Of a stretch of 64,000 bases of DNA, positions 54,734 to 64,000 are shown piece by piece; positions within the stretch are counted from its first letter, which is position 1; each line of letters opens with the position of its first letter. The notes beneath the pieces are model-generated. The model did not search any database and had not been told where the DNA came from. It saw only the letters and a list, made by a program, of their open reading frames with translations. Source of the stretch: Calliphora vicina (taxonomy: Eukaryota > Arthropoda > Insecta > Diptera > Calliphoridae). The position numbers and the translations under genes were made by a program. The DNA lies in contig NC_088781.1 in NCBI RefSeq assembly GCF_958450345.1, forward strand, positions 45,123,357 through 45,187,356, read 5' to 3'.

Positions 54734-55829
54734 TGCAGCAGCCCATAAACATAAAACCCTACTTATGACTTAAATACGTGTGTGTTTGTTGCTGATGTGT
54801 AGGATAATATTTCATCAGAATGTGTGTTTATGTAGGAGTATGTGTTAATAATGTTTTGAATACTATGGAGAAAAAAGCCAAGCAGGAAAGAAGGGCAACC
54901 ACAAAATGCGAAAACAAAAGTAAAATTTACTACCAAATACAATGAGTGAAATAGACAAAACGAAACAAACAAATGAAATGAAATCAACATAAAAAGCTTT
55001 AACCAAAATGTAGACGCTTACCAGCTGTGTATTTGTATAAATTATTTTTTCTGTAAAAAAAAAAACCTTAAACTATGAAGTGAGTACCAACAGTAGCTGC
55101 ATCAAAATTATGATAAAACTTCATCATATCATCCAGATACTCTCACAAAAGAACAGCTTACTTACACATAACCACAGAGCTGTAGCACCCACCTCCTACC
55201 CTGACTTGCATGCAAATTCATTTAAAATACAGATGCAAAAGATAGACAAACAACAAACACATCATCATGTCATCGTCATCATAATATGCATTGTATGTAG
55301 CTTTTTTTGCTTCATGTCTGTTCAAACTACTGGGCCTTGCCAGAGGATTAGAGTTCTTGCTTGGATCTTAAATTACTTTGAAGCAATTTAGAAAGGAGTT
55401 TGTTATAGTTTACATTAATGTGACAACTGTTAAGTTATTAAGTAACTGGACAAGTTAGAAATGTGATTTAATATTTATGCTTATGTTTTTGGAGTATGAG
55501 GAGTACAAGGTATGATGCAACTATTTTGGGTTTGATGCAACAACATTAAGTTTGATCAAACTGATGCTAGTTTGATCTTCCAGCATTTACAAACATCTTA
55601 GTTATCTGTAAACCAAAATGAAAGCAGTTGCAAATCGACTTAGATAATCTAGTAGTTATGTGTAGGTTGTTAGCAGCTGCAATTCTTTTTGTACTCCTTT
55701 CGTATTGCAGCGACATTTAGCTCCTTATGTTGGTTACCATTCCAAACGTACCAAGGAGTACCTGTTATTGTTTTAAAGAAATGTAAGTTTGGGTTTATGA
55801 CAGAAAAAGGTAGATTTTTTAATATGCTT
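54734..55829. other. Unassigned intergenic sequence
   Basis: AT-rich; a TTTGATGCAACTATT.. / TTTGATGCAACAACA.. short direct repeat lies near 55510-55560. No gene recognised. Confidence 0.4.
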
Positions 55830-57000
55830 AGCTTTTATTTTCTGGCAACATATGGATGCCGAGCCAAAAGAACTGCTCATATTTTGAATCCAAAAACAAA
55901 TCAAGCCAATATCGGATACTCTGTTCCGAAGTGAAGAGTATACCAGAGAGTGCGTTCTGCATCGATGGAAACAAATACACTAATACCCCGGTTTGCGTCG
56001 CTTCGTTCTGCGTCGGTTTCGAAGTGGCGTCTTTTAAAATTTCTGTGATTTCAAAGTTGCGTGGATTTTGTTTTGCGTTGTTTGTATTGAAAAATCTATT
56101 TTTTCAGCAAAAATTATGAATCTAGGAACCAATTAAATAAAAATCATTATAAATGTATGGAAAATCGTGCCTCGTTTTGCGTCGTTGCGGTTTGCGTCGT
56201 ATTACCGTGGTGTAGTAGTCGGGCGAGGAACGGTTTGGATTATAAAACGGGTGAGGGAAAACTTCCCAACCACTTCATTATAAATAGTTTTTAACAGGTA
56301 TTGAAACATGTGGCCGAGCGTTGTCATGATAGAATATTACAGTTTCATGTCTGGCCGCATATACTGTGCGTTTTTTGGCCAATGTTCATTTCAAACGAAA
56401 CAGTTGCATTCGGTAGAGGTTCCTTGTGATGGTCTGATCGTTGCTCCAACCAAATACAGGTAATTACCTTAACGCCATGGATATTTGGCTTTGGTGTCGA
56501 TTCGGCCGAACATTGTCATGATGGACCATTACGGTTTCATTACTGGCCGCATATTCTGGGCGTTTTTCGGCCAATACTCGCTTTAAACGCATCAGTTGCA
56601 TTCGGTACATGTTCGCTGTGATGATCGTTGCTCCCACCAAATACAGATAGTTAGCTTAGCGCCATGGATATTTGGCTTTGGCCGGGCTTTACACACGATT
56701 TATTACGCTTCGGGTTATCGCAATTGATCAATTTTTCATCACTAGTAATGATTAGCTGCAAACCCAATTTTCTTTTATAGAGATCAAACATCATTTCGGA
56801 CATGCAAAATCTTCTTTCAAAGTATATCGGCTTCAATTCGTATGGTACCCAATTTCCTTGCTTTTGATGAATTCTGGTGCTGGCATACATTTTGAAATTC
56901 CTGCTTGAGTAGCACCCAATGATTTTGTAAGTTCTTGTTAAGTTTTACAACAATCTTCATGGAGTAATACTCCAATTCTTGGTCTCAAATTTTATTCATC
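55830..57000 (-). pseudogene. mariner relic M7 with internal duplication and insertion
   Basis: Minus strand: HRSxxSSxNVCQHQNSSKARKLG-like helix-turn-helix text near 56850-56960, LQLIITSDEKLINCDN, then two successive copies of the middle domain (56322-56515 and 56516-56700), and a C-terminal end with DIGLICFWIQN-type text near 55870. A 235-bp element sits at 55978-56212. It is plainly inactive. Confidence 0.78.
55976..56214. mobile_element. 235-bp TA-flanked MITE inside mariner M7
   Basis: Mariner text ACAAATA..TAGTAGTCGG is contiguous in the related copy at 63034 (AACAAATAGTAGTCGG). Here it is split by 55978-56212 with TA on both sides (55976-55977, 56213-56214). Ends CACTAATACCCCGG and TACCGTGGTG are partly inverted. 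GCGTCG motifs recur near both ends. The TA TSD fits a Tc1/mariner-mobilised MITE. Confidence 0.72.
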
Positions 57001-57160
57001 TGTTAGTACCAGTTTTAAAGCAGGTTCTTAAAATATACCTAATTATCTGTGTGATCAAAACTAAATTATGATGCACTCTGTTTTCAACTAGTTGAAATAG
57101 AATTATCATTTTCAGTTTATGATTTATTAATGCCATGAGTTTAGCTATCAACGTCATCCA
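57001..57160. other. Unassigned spacer
   Basis: No recognised feature. Confidence 0.4.
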
Positions 57161-57164
57161 AAAT

Positions 57165-57480
57165 ACTTTTGAATGATGAGAAATTGATAGTCAATAGATC
57201 CGATGATGAGGCAACTCGATTAAGATTCAAATTCGGGGTTTCATAGACGAAAATAGATGAATCCATCCATCTATTTTCGTGTATGAAACTATTACCGTTC
57301 TTCCGAAGGATTTTCTCTACTTGTCCCGGACAGTAACTTGAACATTATAGGACTCAAAGAGATACTCCAGACTATAAGAAATTAATAGTTAATAGATCCA
57401 AAGGTGAGACAACTCGATCGTAAGATTCAATTTGCGGGACGAATATAGTTGTCTCGGACAGTAACTTGTACATTATAGGA
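57165..57480 (+). repeat. Diverged tandem duplication with an internal hairpin
   Basis: Unit GAGAAATTGATAGTCAATAG .. GGCAACTCGATTAAGATTCA .. CGGACAGTAACTTGAACATT occurs twice (from about 57178 and about 57378). The first unit contains an inverted repeat, GTTTCATAGACGAAAATAGA against TCTATTTTCGTGTATGAAAC, at about 57238-57290. Confidence 0.7.
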
Positions 57481-58904
57481 AAAAGAAAGCATATGATAAG
57501 TACTAACAACACTGCTATTGTACTTGCGATATCGACTAGCAAATTATAATATTGTTGCCAAATTGTTGTCGTTTGTCTCTGAATTAGAGAGCGAGTCCCT
57601 AAATAATACTCCTGGCATGGGTTGCTTAGTTACTGTAAGAAATTTGTTTATTTTAGTAGTTTAGCATACTGTTGCCAATAGGAATTTGTCGATTACTAGA
57701 CACGAAGCGATTCATCTTCGTTATTTTTGGTTTCATATCAAGATATTAACAGGCAAATTGTATTATCTTTATATTAGAGCCAGACATTCAAGTGGGACAT
57801 GGCATGCGTTCCGGAATGTAAGCATTTTCCCTACAATCTAAGTTGCGGTTGAGCAAACTGTGCAAGGAATAATTGATATGAGATTTTCAAAAAATAACAT
57901 CTGCAATGAAATTTTATTATACAAACCAAGATTGGTTACCATTACCAATCTACCGATTCCCCTAAAATATCCATTCAGATAAACTATAGTTACCCAAATA
58001 ACTGCAGTTACCATTACCGCTAAAATACCGTTACCGAAATAACAGCAAATACTGTTACCGCTAAGCTATCGTTACCGAAATAACTGATATTACCGTTACC
58101 GATATAAAACTGTTACCGAAATAATCCAAATATGCCTTACAATGTAAAGCAATCGTTTTTAATTGCTAGCCAGCATTGTAGCCAACAATTGCTTTGCCTA
58201 AATAAAGAAATAAATCCAAATGCTCTACTATCACAAGGTAATGTACCTAAATATTCATGCTCATTGTTAAATATGCGCTCTCGTAGATAATTTAAGATAA
58301 CCAAACTTTGGAATTTGGTAAATATGCTTTTGAATGATCACTCCATGACTGAATTCAAGTTTATCAATTAGTCCATCCAATTTGATATGGGTTTGAAAGA
58401 CATCCAATTAAATCTACCTAGAAACAACTATGGCTCACTCTCAACTACTGTCACTACCTTGGAGATAGTTCTGTGATAGTTCAAACACTCCCTGTCGGGG
58501 GAACAGGAATACCTTATGCACTGTACGAAGGGTTCTAGTATCGGTAAATAATGTATACTGTACCATACGAGTTCATCATACTGTAAAAATACTGTTGCAA
58601 CTACTCTGCAAATGTCAGGTATTAGCAATAGAGAACTAGACCATTCGGCTTTGCAGAGTGGAACTTGGGTTCATCAGTGAGATTACTTAATACTCCCTTG
58701 CGATGTTTCAGATAGTATCAAATAGACTTGAAAATAAGCTGAGTTCAGTTGTGTTCCAACTACATGTTTGATTTGGAGTTGCATAAGAGAATGATGACAA
58801 ATTCAATGACATTTTTTACGAGGACTTAGAATGAGCATAAGACTGTTTTACTAGACCTGGCGAGGGTCCAAAACCGAAAAGTTTCATATAAAAAAAAGGA
58901 ATAA
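57481..58904. other. Unassigned sequence with a GTTACCGAAATAAC-rich patch
   Basis: At 57940-58130 a degenerate 13-20 bp motif (TTACCGAAATAAC, TTACCATTACC, GTTACCGCTAA) recurs about ten times. It could be a subterminal region of a DNA transposon, but I see no termini. Otherwise no gene. Confidence 0.45.
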
Positions 58905-58976
58905 AAAGAAAAATGTAGAACAAATTTTAATTTTTCCCCCGTTAAATGGTTGGATCCTCGCCTGGATCCACGCCTG
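58905..58976. repeat. Right-end fragment of the CAGGCGYGGATC MITE
   Basis: AACAAATTTTAATTTTTCCC and CCTGGATCCACGCCTG match the right half of the MITE at 42065-42169. The left terminus is missing. Confidence 0.65.
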
Positions 58977-59339
58977 TACTACACATAACATTAAAGTAGT
59001 TCTAGAATCTATTACTGCTAAAGTAAACCAAGAACAAATGTGTATCTGAATGTGGGAAATTCATTCCGTAAAATATTTTTTCCACAAATAGACTGAATGT
59101 CAATGGCTACACATGTATAATTCGCTAGTGGAGGCTTTAAAAGTAAAATGAGGATTTCAAAAGATCGTTTATAAGGATGGAATAAAAACTTCTCTTCTGA
59201 GGATAATGAATTAACAATGTCCTTTCATACCACATTTCTCTAACATTTTGCTTCATATCTGGGTACATATCTGTCATTTATTATCACTTGATTATTGAAC
59301 ATTATAGTGTAAAGAAATGAGTTCAGTTTTGCTTCGAAA
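58977..59339. other. Unassigned spacer
   Basis: No recognised feature. The minus-strand 107-aa ORF at 59240-59563 is a shadow of the mariner relic. Confidence 0.4.
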
Positions 59340-60200
59340 ATGTCTAACTTTGTACCAACAAATCGTAATATGCGGGAAGTTTTGCTATACTTCTTTAATT
59401 TGAAGGAAGTGCCGCTGTAGCACACCGATTGCTCACCAAAGCATATGGTGAATGTGTTCCATTGGTTACAACAAGGGAGAGATGGTTTGTGCGATTCAGA
59501 AGTGGTGATTTTGACACGGAAGAAAAAGATCGCCCAGGCCAGCCAAAAAAGTTTAAAGACCAAGAATTGGAGGCATTACTCTATGAAGATTGTTGCCAAA
59601 CTCAACATTGGGAGCAACTTAAGCATCAATTTCAAAAAGGATTCATCCAAAAGCAAGGATATTGGGTACCATATGATGGCATGTCCAAAATGCTGCTTGA
59701 ACGCTATAAAAGAAAATCATTTTTGCATCGAATCATTACTTGTGATGAAAAATGGATCCATTACAATAACCCGAAGCATAATAAATCGTATGTGAAGCTC
59801 GGCCAACCAACTGAATCGATACCAAAGCCAAATATCCATGGCGCTAAGGTAATGCTCTGTATTTGGTGTGTGCAAAAGGATCCTATCTATTATGAGCTGC
59901 TCAAATCTAGCCCGACCATCACAGGGAACCTGTACCGAATTGCAATACCTGTTAAAAAATTTTTAGAAATAAGTGGTTGGAAAGTTTTGCTCACCGTGCC
60001 CTGTCCGAATGCTATTTGTTTCGAATAATGCCGAACACTCTCTCTCTCTCTCTGATATGCTTCACTTTAGAACAGAGTATCCGATATTGGCTTGATTCGT
60101 TCTTGGCCTCAAAAGATGAGCAGTTCTTTTGGATCGGAATGGCAGAAACATGGGAAAAGTACATAGCTAACAATGGACAATACCATTCCATATCCTCCTG
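59340..60200 (+). pseudogene. mariner transposase relic M8 (start codon retained)
   Basis: ATG at 59340 opens MSNFVPTNRNMREVLLYFFN, then a frameshift leads to LTKAYGECVPLVTTRERWFV, FRSGDFDTEEKDRPGQPKKF (helix-turn-helix domain), a deletion, HRIITCDEKWIHYNNPKHNK (first Asp), SYVKLGQPTESIPKPNIHGA and SSPTITGNLYRIA. A second deletion removes the DNxxPH block, and the end reads IRYWLDSFLASKDEQFFWIG. The longest single frame is 199 aa against about 345 in intact mariners. Confidence 0.85.
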
Positions 60201-61354
60201 TGGCAACAGCAGAGGACTTCTAGAACATTTCACATTTTCTCAGGCTCAAAGACAAACATATCAACGAAAGTTTCTCCCTAACAAATGGCCCCAAATAAAT
60301 CATATACATTTAAAGAAACCTCTGACTGTCTGGCGTTGATGAATTTTGACTCTACACATTAAGTTTGTTTGGAAACCTAGCCTGTGTGGCCATATTATTT
60401 ACACAAATATACTTTCAAACATTCACACTCGCCCATGTTGGATGGAAAAAATGACACCACAGAATAACATTAGTTTTTGCATGGTAAGTAAATGGCAAAA
60501 CATCAGCGGCAGCATCACCACTGCTCATCATCTGCACCCATCAACATAATGACAAACATTTGAAGGACAATGAAAGCAGGGGAGATATAAATGGACAAAA
60601 CGACTGTTAGACAGACGTACATATATGGCCACAGTCAAACTAAACATACGCCAAAAGCACCAACGTTTTGGGCAACAAACAAACACTAATCTATACAGCT
60701 AATGTTTTTTTGCGTTCTTTTTAAATGATTAAATTTTAATTACCAGATGCATACTAATGTTTTCTATGTGTAACATCCTTTTTAGTGTTAGGAACACATA
60801 AACATACACAACCAAAGACCAGACCAACACCAACCCAATACAGACGAACAAAAAAAACTGCAAATCTCTTTTAATATTCAACGCTTTTATATATTTCATT
60901 CAAACGAAATAAAAGCACCCAGAGTGGTAGGTTAGCTCTACGAACAAACACACTCTCCCCACACAATACAAAAATAATTTAACAATACAGCAAAGGATGT
61001 TGTTGGTTGCACACATTCACAGTCCAAAGGAACTTTATTTGTTGTGAAAGGATTTTCGGTTTCAGTGTGTTAATTTATTGTTTACTCACTGACATTGATC
61101 ATTATAATTATCTGTAGTTACGTTAGCAGCATTTATCATGCATTCACTCAAACATCGTTATTATTCTTTTTCAACAATTAAGGATTATTTTTCGAATTAA
61201 ATCCGTGTTGGAAGGATGTGCTTTTTCTTCAATTTCGATGGGATTTGTATGTAATGTTATGTAATTATTTTTAGTAAATACATTTAAGTGGAATTTAGGA
61301 TTAATTTTGTTGTAAGGGTTAAAGCTTTTGCTCCAAAATATAGTTTACAAGGCA
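60201..61354. other. Unassigned AT-rich intergenic sequence
   Basis: No gene or repeat recognised. Confidence 0.4.
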
Positions 61355-61501
61355 CAGTGGGGCTGAATTAAGGTTAGGTTAAGTGGGTTGCTCGCAATTT
61401 AGCGAGTTCACTCGGAGGCCTTGTGGCCCATTGTGATACCCTTAGAAATACTATTCCCTTATGCTGAAAATTCGTACATAAAGTGAGAATAGTTTCCCTC
61501 C

Positions 61502-62134
61502 CTAATTTCGTTGACTATGTGATTCCTGTGGTCCCCGTGGGAACCAGCCGGTACTTCTAATAAACCTGATCATATTTACTAGTGACACATCTCTGAGACA
61601 GTCCAGATCATGGAAAAGAGCTCTACCAAGATGTAGTAGTCTATGCTCTTGTAAGGCTGGGCATTCACATAGAAGGTGCTGTACCGATTCCTCCTCCTCT
61701 TCGTCTAAACAACTTCTACAGTAGCTATAACGTGGGTAACCCATACGTTCCGACATATGTCCAATCATACAGTGCCCAGTAATTATACCCGTAAGAAGCC
61801 TGATCGAATTCCTGCTAAGATACAAAAGAGTCCTAGTTCTATCCTCTGTCAGATTGGGCCAGAGCATTCTGGATATTCTACAAGTGATGATATTTGACCA
61901 CCTGAGTTCCGTCTCGCTCAAAGCCCATTCATCTATTAATCTCGATACTGTCACCAGGGGAGTGTGAATATCCCTTTGCGCTAGAGATACGTCCATGGAC
62001 GACCCGTTGGTTGCGCACTCATCAGATACTTCATTTCCCCGGATGCCCTCGTGTCCTGGAACCCATATCAACTCGACGTGATGTTGTGTCAGTTGTGCCA
62101 GTGATTTGATACAATTGAGAAGACATTTCGACAT
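61502..62134 (-). pseudogene. LINE ORF2: RNase H domain and Cys-motif tail
   Basis: 210-codon open frame. HHVELIWVPGHEGIRGNEVS carries the RNase H C-terminal motif (WVPGHxGIxGNExxD). RLLTGIITGHCMIGHMSERM and SYCRSCLDEEEEESVQHLLC are the tail of I/LOA/R1-like LINE polyproteins. The N-terminal half of RNase H (the TDGS Asp, Glu and SDSQA motifs) is missing, because the RT part joins directly to this segment through an internal deletion of perhaps 250 bp. The open frame suggests a relatively young copy. Confidence 0.82.
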
Positions 62135-62172
62135 CTTTTGTAGGATGGTGCCATGACCAATACGATCATGCT

Positions 62173-62550
62173 TTAGTCCGCTCGACTGTTTAAGTCGTAG
62201 AGCAGACTTAGCAGAAATGCATTTGATATATATATATCAAGGGGAGTTATATTTAGCATCGTCTCTAGACTGGCCTGAGGGGTATAATTCATAGAGCCAA
62301 TAATTGCAAGACATGCTAATCTTTGCACCTTGTTTAGAATAGAAAGGTGAGTCTTAGTGTCTACCAATCTCCACCAAACAAGAGCCCCATAGGTCAAAAT
62401 AGGTCTTACGACCGCGGTGTACATCCAGTGTACAATGTATGGTTTAAGACCCCATCTCTTCCCAAAGGTTTTCTTACATATATAGAAGGCACATAAAGCC
62501 TTCTTCATTCGACTCTCAGCATTACGTTTCCACGAGAGCTTAGAGTCCAA
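62173..62550 (-). pseudogene. LINE ORF2: reverse transcriptase C-terminal part
   Basis: 125-codon frame with LDSKLSW-type DSKLSWKRNAESRMKKALCA, WMYTAVVRPILTYGALVWWR and LNKVQRLACLAIIGSMNYTP, then ASLETMLNITPLDIYI, all standard post-catalytic RT landmarks. The frame stays open upstream only to about 62640, where the element is 5' truncated; the YADD core is absent. Confidence 0.82.
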
Positions 62551-62647
62551 AATTACGCCAAGATATTTGGCTTCGCTTGAAAACTTCAGAAAGGTACCAT
62601 CCAGGAGGTCTGAATTCTGGAGTTTTATATCTCCTGGTGAAAAGAAC

Positions 62648-62930
62648 CAGTTCGGGGCAGAATTAAAATATTTTGGAAATTAATTTGTTATTTCCAGCTC
62701 AATGATACAATTTACATGAATTTGAACACGGGCATAGCAGAGGAGTATTTGAGTTGAAATTTTGACGGCGGACCCACATACCTATCACGATAAGTTCTCA
62801 AAGTAGGGCACCTAAGACATGTACAACTTTTAAATGCTTAAGAATTTGTTTTCAAAATTTCACGAGAAATTGGCCTCAAATCTCAAAGCTTGGATTCCAA
62901 TACCTTCATCAGTTTTACCTGCATAAGTAT
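62648..62930. repeat. CAGTGGGGC repeat, continuation of the LINE target element
   Basis: GAATTAAAATATTTTGGAAA, GGCATAGCAGAGGAGTATTT and TCTCAAAGTAGGGCACCT parallel 63163-63330 (GAATCGAAATTTTTTGGAAA, GGCGTAGCCAAGGAGTATTC, GCTCAAAGTAGGGTACCT), so the two are diverged copies of one family. Confidence 0.7.
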
Positions 62931-62934
62931 TGTC

Positions 62935-63148
62935 CACTGCTCATATTTTGAGGCCATGATCGAATCAAGCCAATATCGGATACTCTGTTCTGTTACTCTC
63001 TCCCAGAGATAGCGTTCTGCATCGATCAAAACAAATAGTAGTCGGACGGGGCAAGTTCTGGACTATAAGGCGGGTGAAGTAAAACTTCCCAACCACTTCT
63101 TTCTAAATAGTTTTTAACAGGTATTGCAAAATGTGGCCTAATGTTGCA
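62935..63148 (-). pseudogene. mariner relic M9 (C-terminal part)
   Basis: CACTGCTCATATTTTGAGGC, AATCAAGCCAATATCGGATA and CAAATAGTAGTCGGACGGGG match the reverse-strand text of M2 and M7, including the C-terminal WLDS segment and the third-Asp region. It breaks off at AATGTTGCA where a CAGTGGGGC element starts. Confidence 0.78.
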
Positions 63149-64000
63149 CAGTGGGGCAGAATCGAAATTTTTTGGAAATAAATCTGGCATTTCTAAACGG
63201 CTGGTCCGATCGGTATAAAATTTGACGCGGGCGTAGCCAAGGAGTATTCGAGTTTAAAATATTAAAATGTGCCATACAAATGATCCAGGGGCGGCGCCAT
63301 GGGTGCTCAAAGTAGGGTACCTTCTACATGTAAACTTTTTAAACATGTGCAATTTCTTTGTTTCCCATCCTAGCGCTCGGCTAGTTCTATTTATATGCTA
63401 TTTATCTCTTCCAATTTTCGAGTTATAGGCATTTAAAAATTAAAATTTTTAAATTTGGCCATACCTTGCCCCGCTCTTTTAAAAATATAGGGCGTAATTT
63501 TAGACCGAATGGACTCGATTTTTTTTTGTTAGTTAGACAACTAAATTAGTAATAATATACAAAAGATTTGAGGTCAATATCCACTATGGATCCAAAAATA
63601 AACGATTTTCAATTTAAATATTAAAAAATTAGTAGATTTTTGCTGTTTTTTGGGCGAAAAGGTGACTTAACTCTTTTTTTATTAAAAAAAAACTTTCTTT
63701 CAGAACATATAACAGTTTTATGTTTTTCTGTAAGGTATCTTTACGGAGAATATTTTTGTGTAAAAAACATGTAAAATTTTTCAAATATGTCGCCCCTACC
63801 CCCTTCGGAATTTGACCTATTTTTTTACCAAAATTTAAACGTTGGGCCACATGTTCTAAAATCCCAAACCTGGGATCAGAAAAAGAAAACAGCTTTGGAA
63901 ACCTTGTTGTGCTCTCCCTCTTTATCCCTAAAGTATTTTCCCATCCCCGAAGGAAATGTGGACCCTATAGGCAAAATTGTAAAAAATACCATTTTTGGAA
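63149..64000 (+). mobile_element. CAGTGGGGC element (hAT-type terminus), runs off the window
   Basis: Begins CAGTGGGGCAGAATCG inside mariner M9 and continues to the window edge without a right terminus. CAGTG fits the YARNG terminal consensus of hAT. Non-coding by eye; the 73-aa minus ORF has no motif. Similar starts at 61355 and 54733 (reverse) show a family. Confidence 0.6.

Larger units (their letters stand above)
61355..62666 (-). mobile_element. 5'-truncated LINE insertion with imperfect target duplication
   Basis: The LINE (61372-62647, minus strand) is flanked by CAGTGGGGCTGAATTAA (61355-61371) and CAGTTCGGGGCAGAATTAA (62648-62666), an imperfect duplication typical of target-primed reverse transcription. 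Its 3' end (low coordinates) is ACCCACTTAACCTAACC. It is inserted just inside the CAGTGGGGC terminus of another repeat that continues to about 62900. Confidence 0.75.

Noticed and set aside
5000..64000. CRISPR array, operon or toxin-antitoxin system
   Set aside because: No regularly spaced identical repeats and no closely packed genes; the DNA is eukaryotic with spliced genes.

Overview
The window looks like nuclear DNA of a higher (schizophoran) fly, most likely a blowfly or house-fly relative. The DNA is AT-rich. The only host genes are two spliced, insect-type acid lipases with introns of 56 bp to 6.9 kb. The rest is interspersed repeats: mariner, hAT and DINE-1-like elements, LINE fragments and solo LTRs. 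There is no prokaryotic or organellar signature. The species assignment is inference from repeat style and gene family, not from a search.

Host genes. Two tandem, same-strand lipases of the lipase-3 / gastric-lipase (alpha/beta hydrolase) type occupy 6305-12644 (gene 1, six exons) and 21383-34758 (gene 2, five exons). They share the intron positions that can be compared. Both have a secretory N terminus and a Ser-Asp-His triad, so they are expected to act on dietary or membrane lipids outside the cell or in the gut or lysosome. Gene 2 reads as intact (441 aa). Gene 1 has good splice sites (438 aa if the insertion is ignored), but its third exon carries an 887-bp hAT element with a perfect 8-bp target duplication just before the catalytic serine. 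The residue after GHSQ is Ala rather than Gly. The assembled allele is therefore probably null.

Layout. 109-2556: a 2.43-kb near-perfect foldback hAT-type element. 2.9-4.8 kb: transposase remnants and a DINE-1-like repeat (family A). 6.3-12.6 kb: lipase gene 1, with a mariner and a LINE relic in intron 1. 13.6-16.8 kb: nested repeats (family B holding a solo LTR and a 274-bp hAT MITE, then family A). 17-20.6 kb: LINE debris and family B. 21.4-34.8 kb: lipase gene 2, whose two long introns hold LINE, mariner, tRNA-like and family A/B copies. 35-40.9 kb: a duplicated segment around a hexanucleotide microsatellite, family B copies (one with a second solo LTR) and family A. 40.9-64 kb: no convincing host gene, only mariner, LINE and hAT relics in AT-rich DNA.

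The most notable points are the foldback element (a possible hairpin-RNA source if transcribed), the transposon inside the lipase catalytic exon, the number of decayed copies of one mariner lineage (nine) and the nested insertions that allow relative dating. I see no CRISPR array, operon, rRNA gene or convincing novel multi-gene system.
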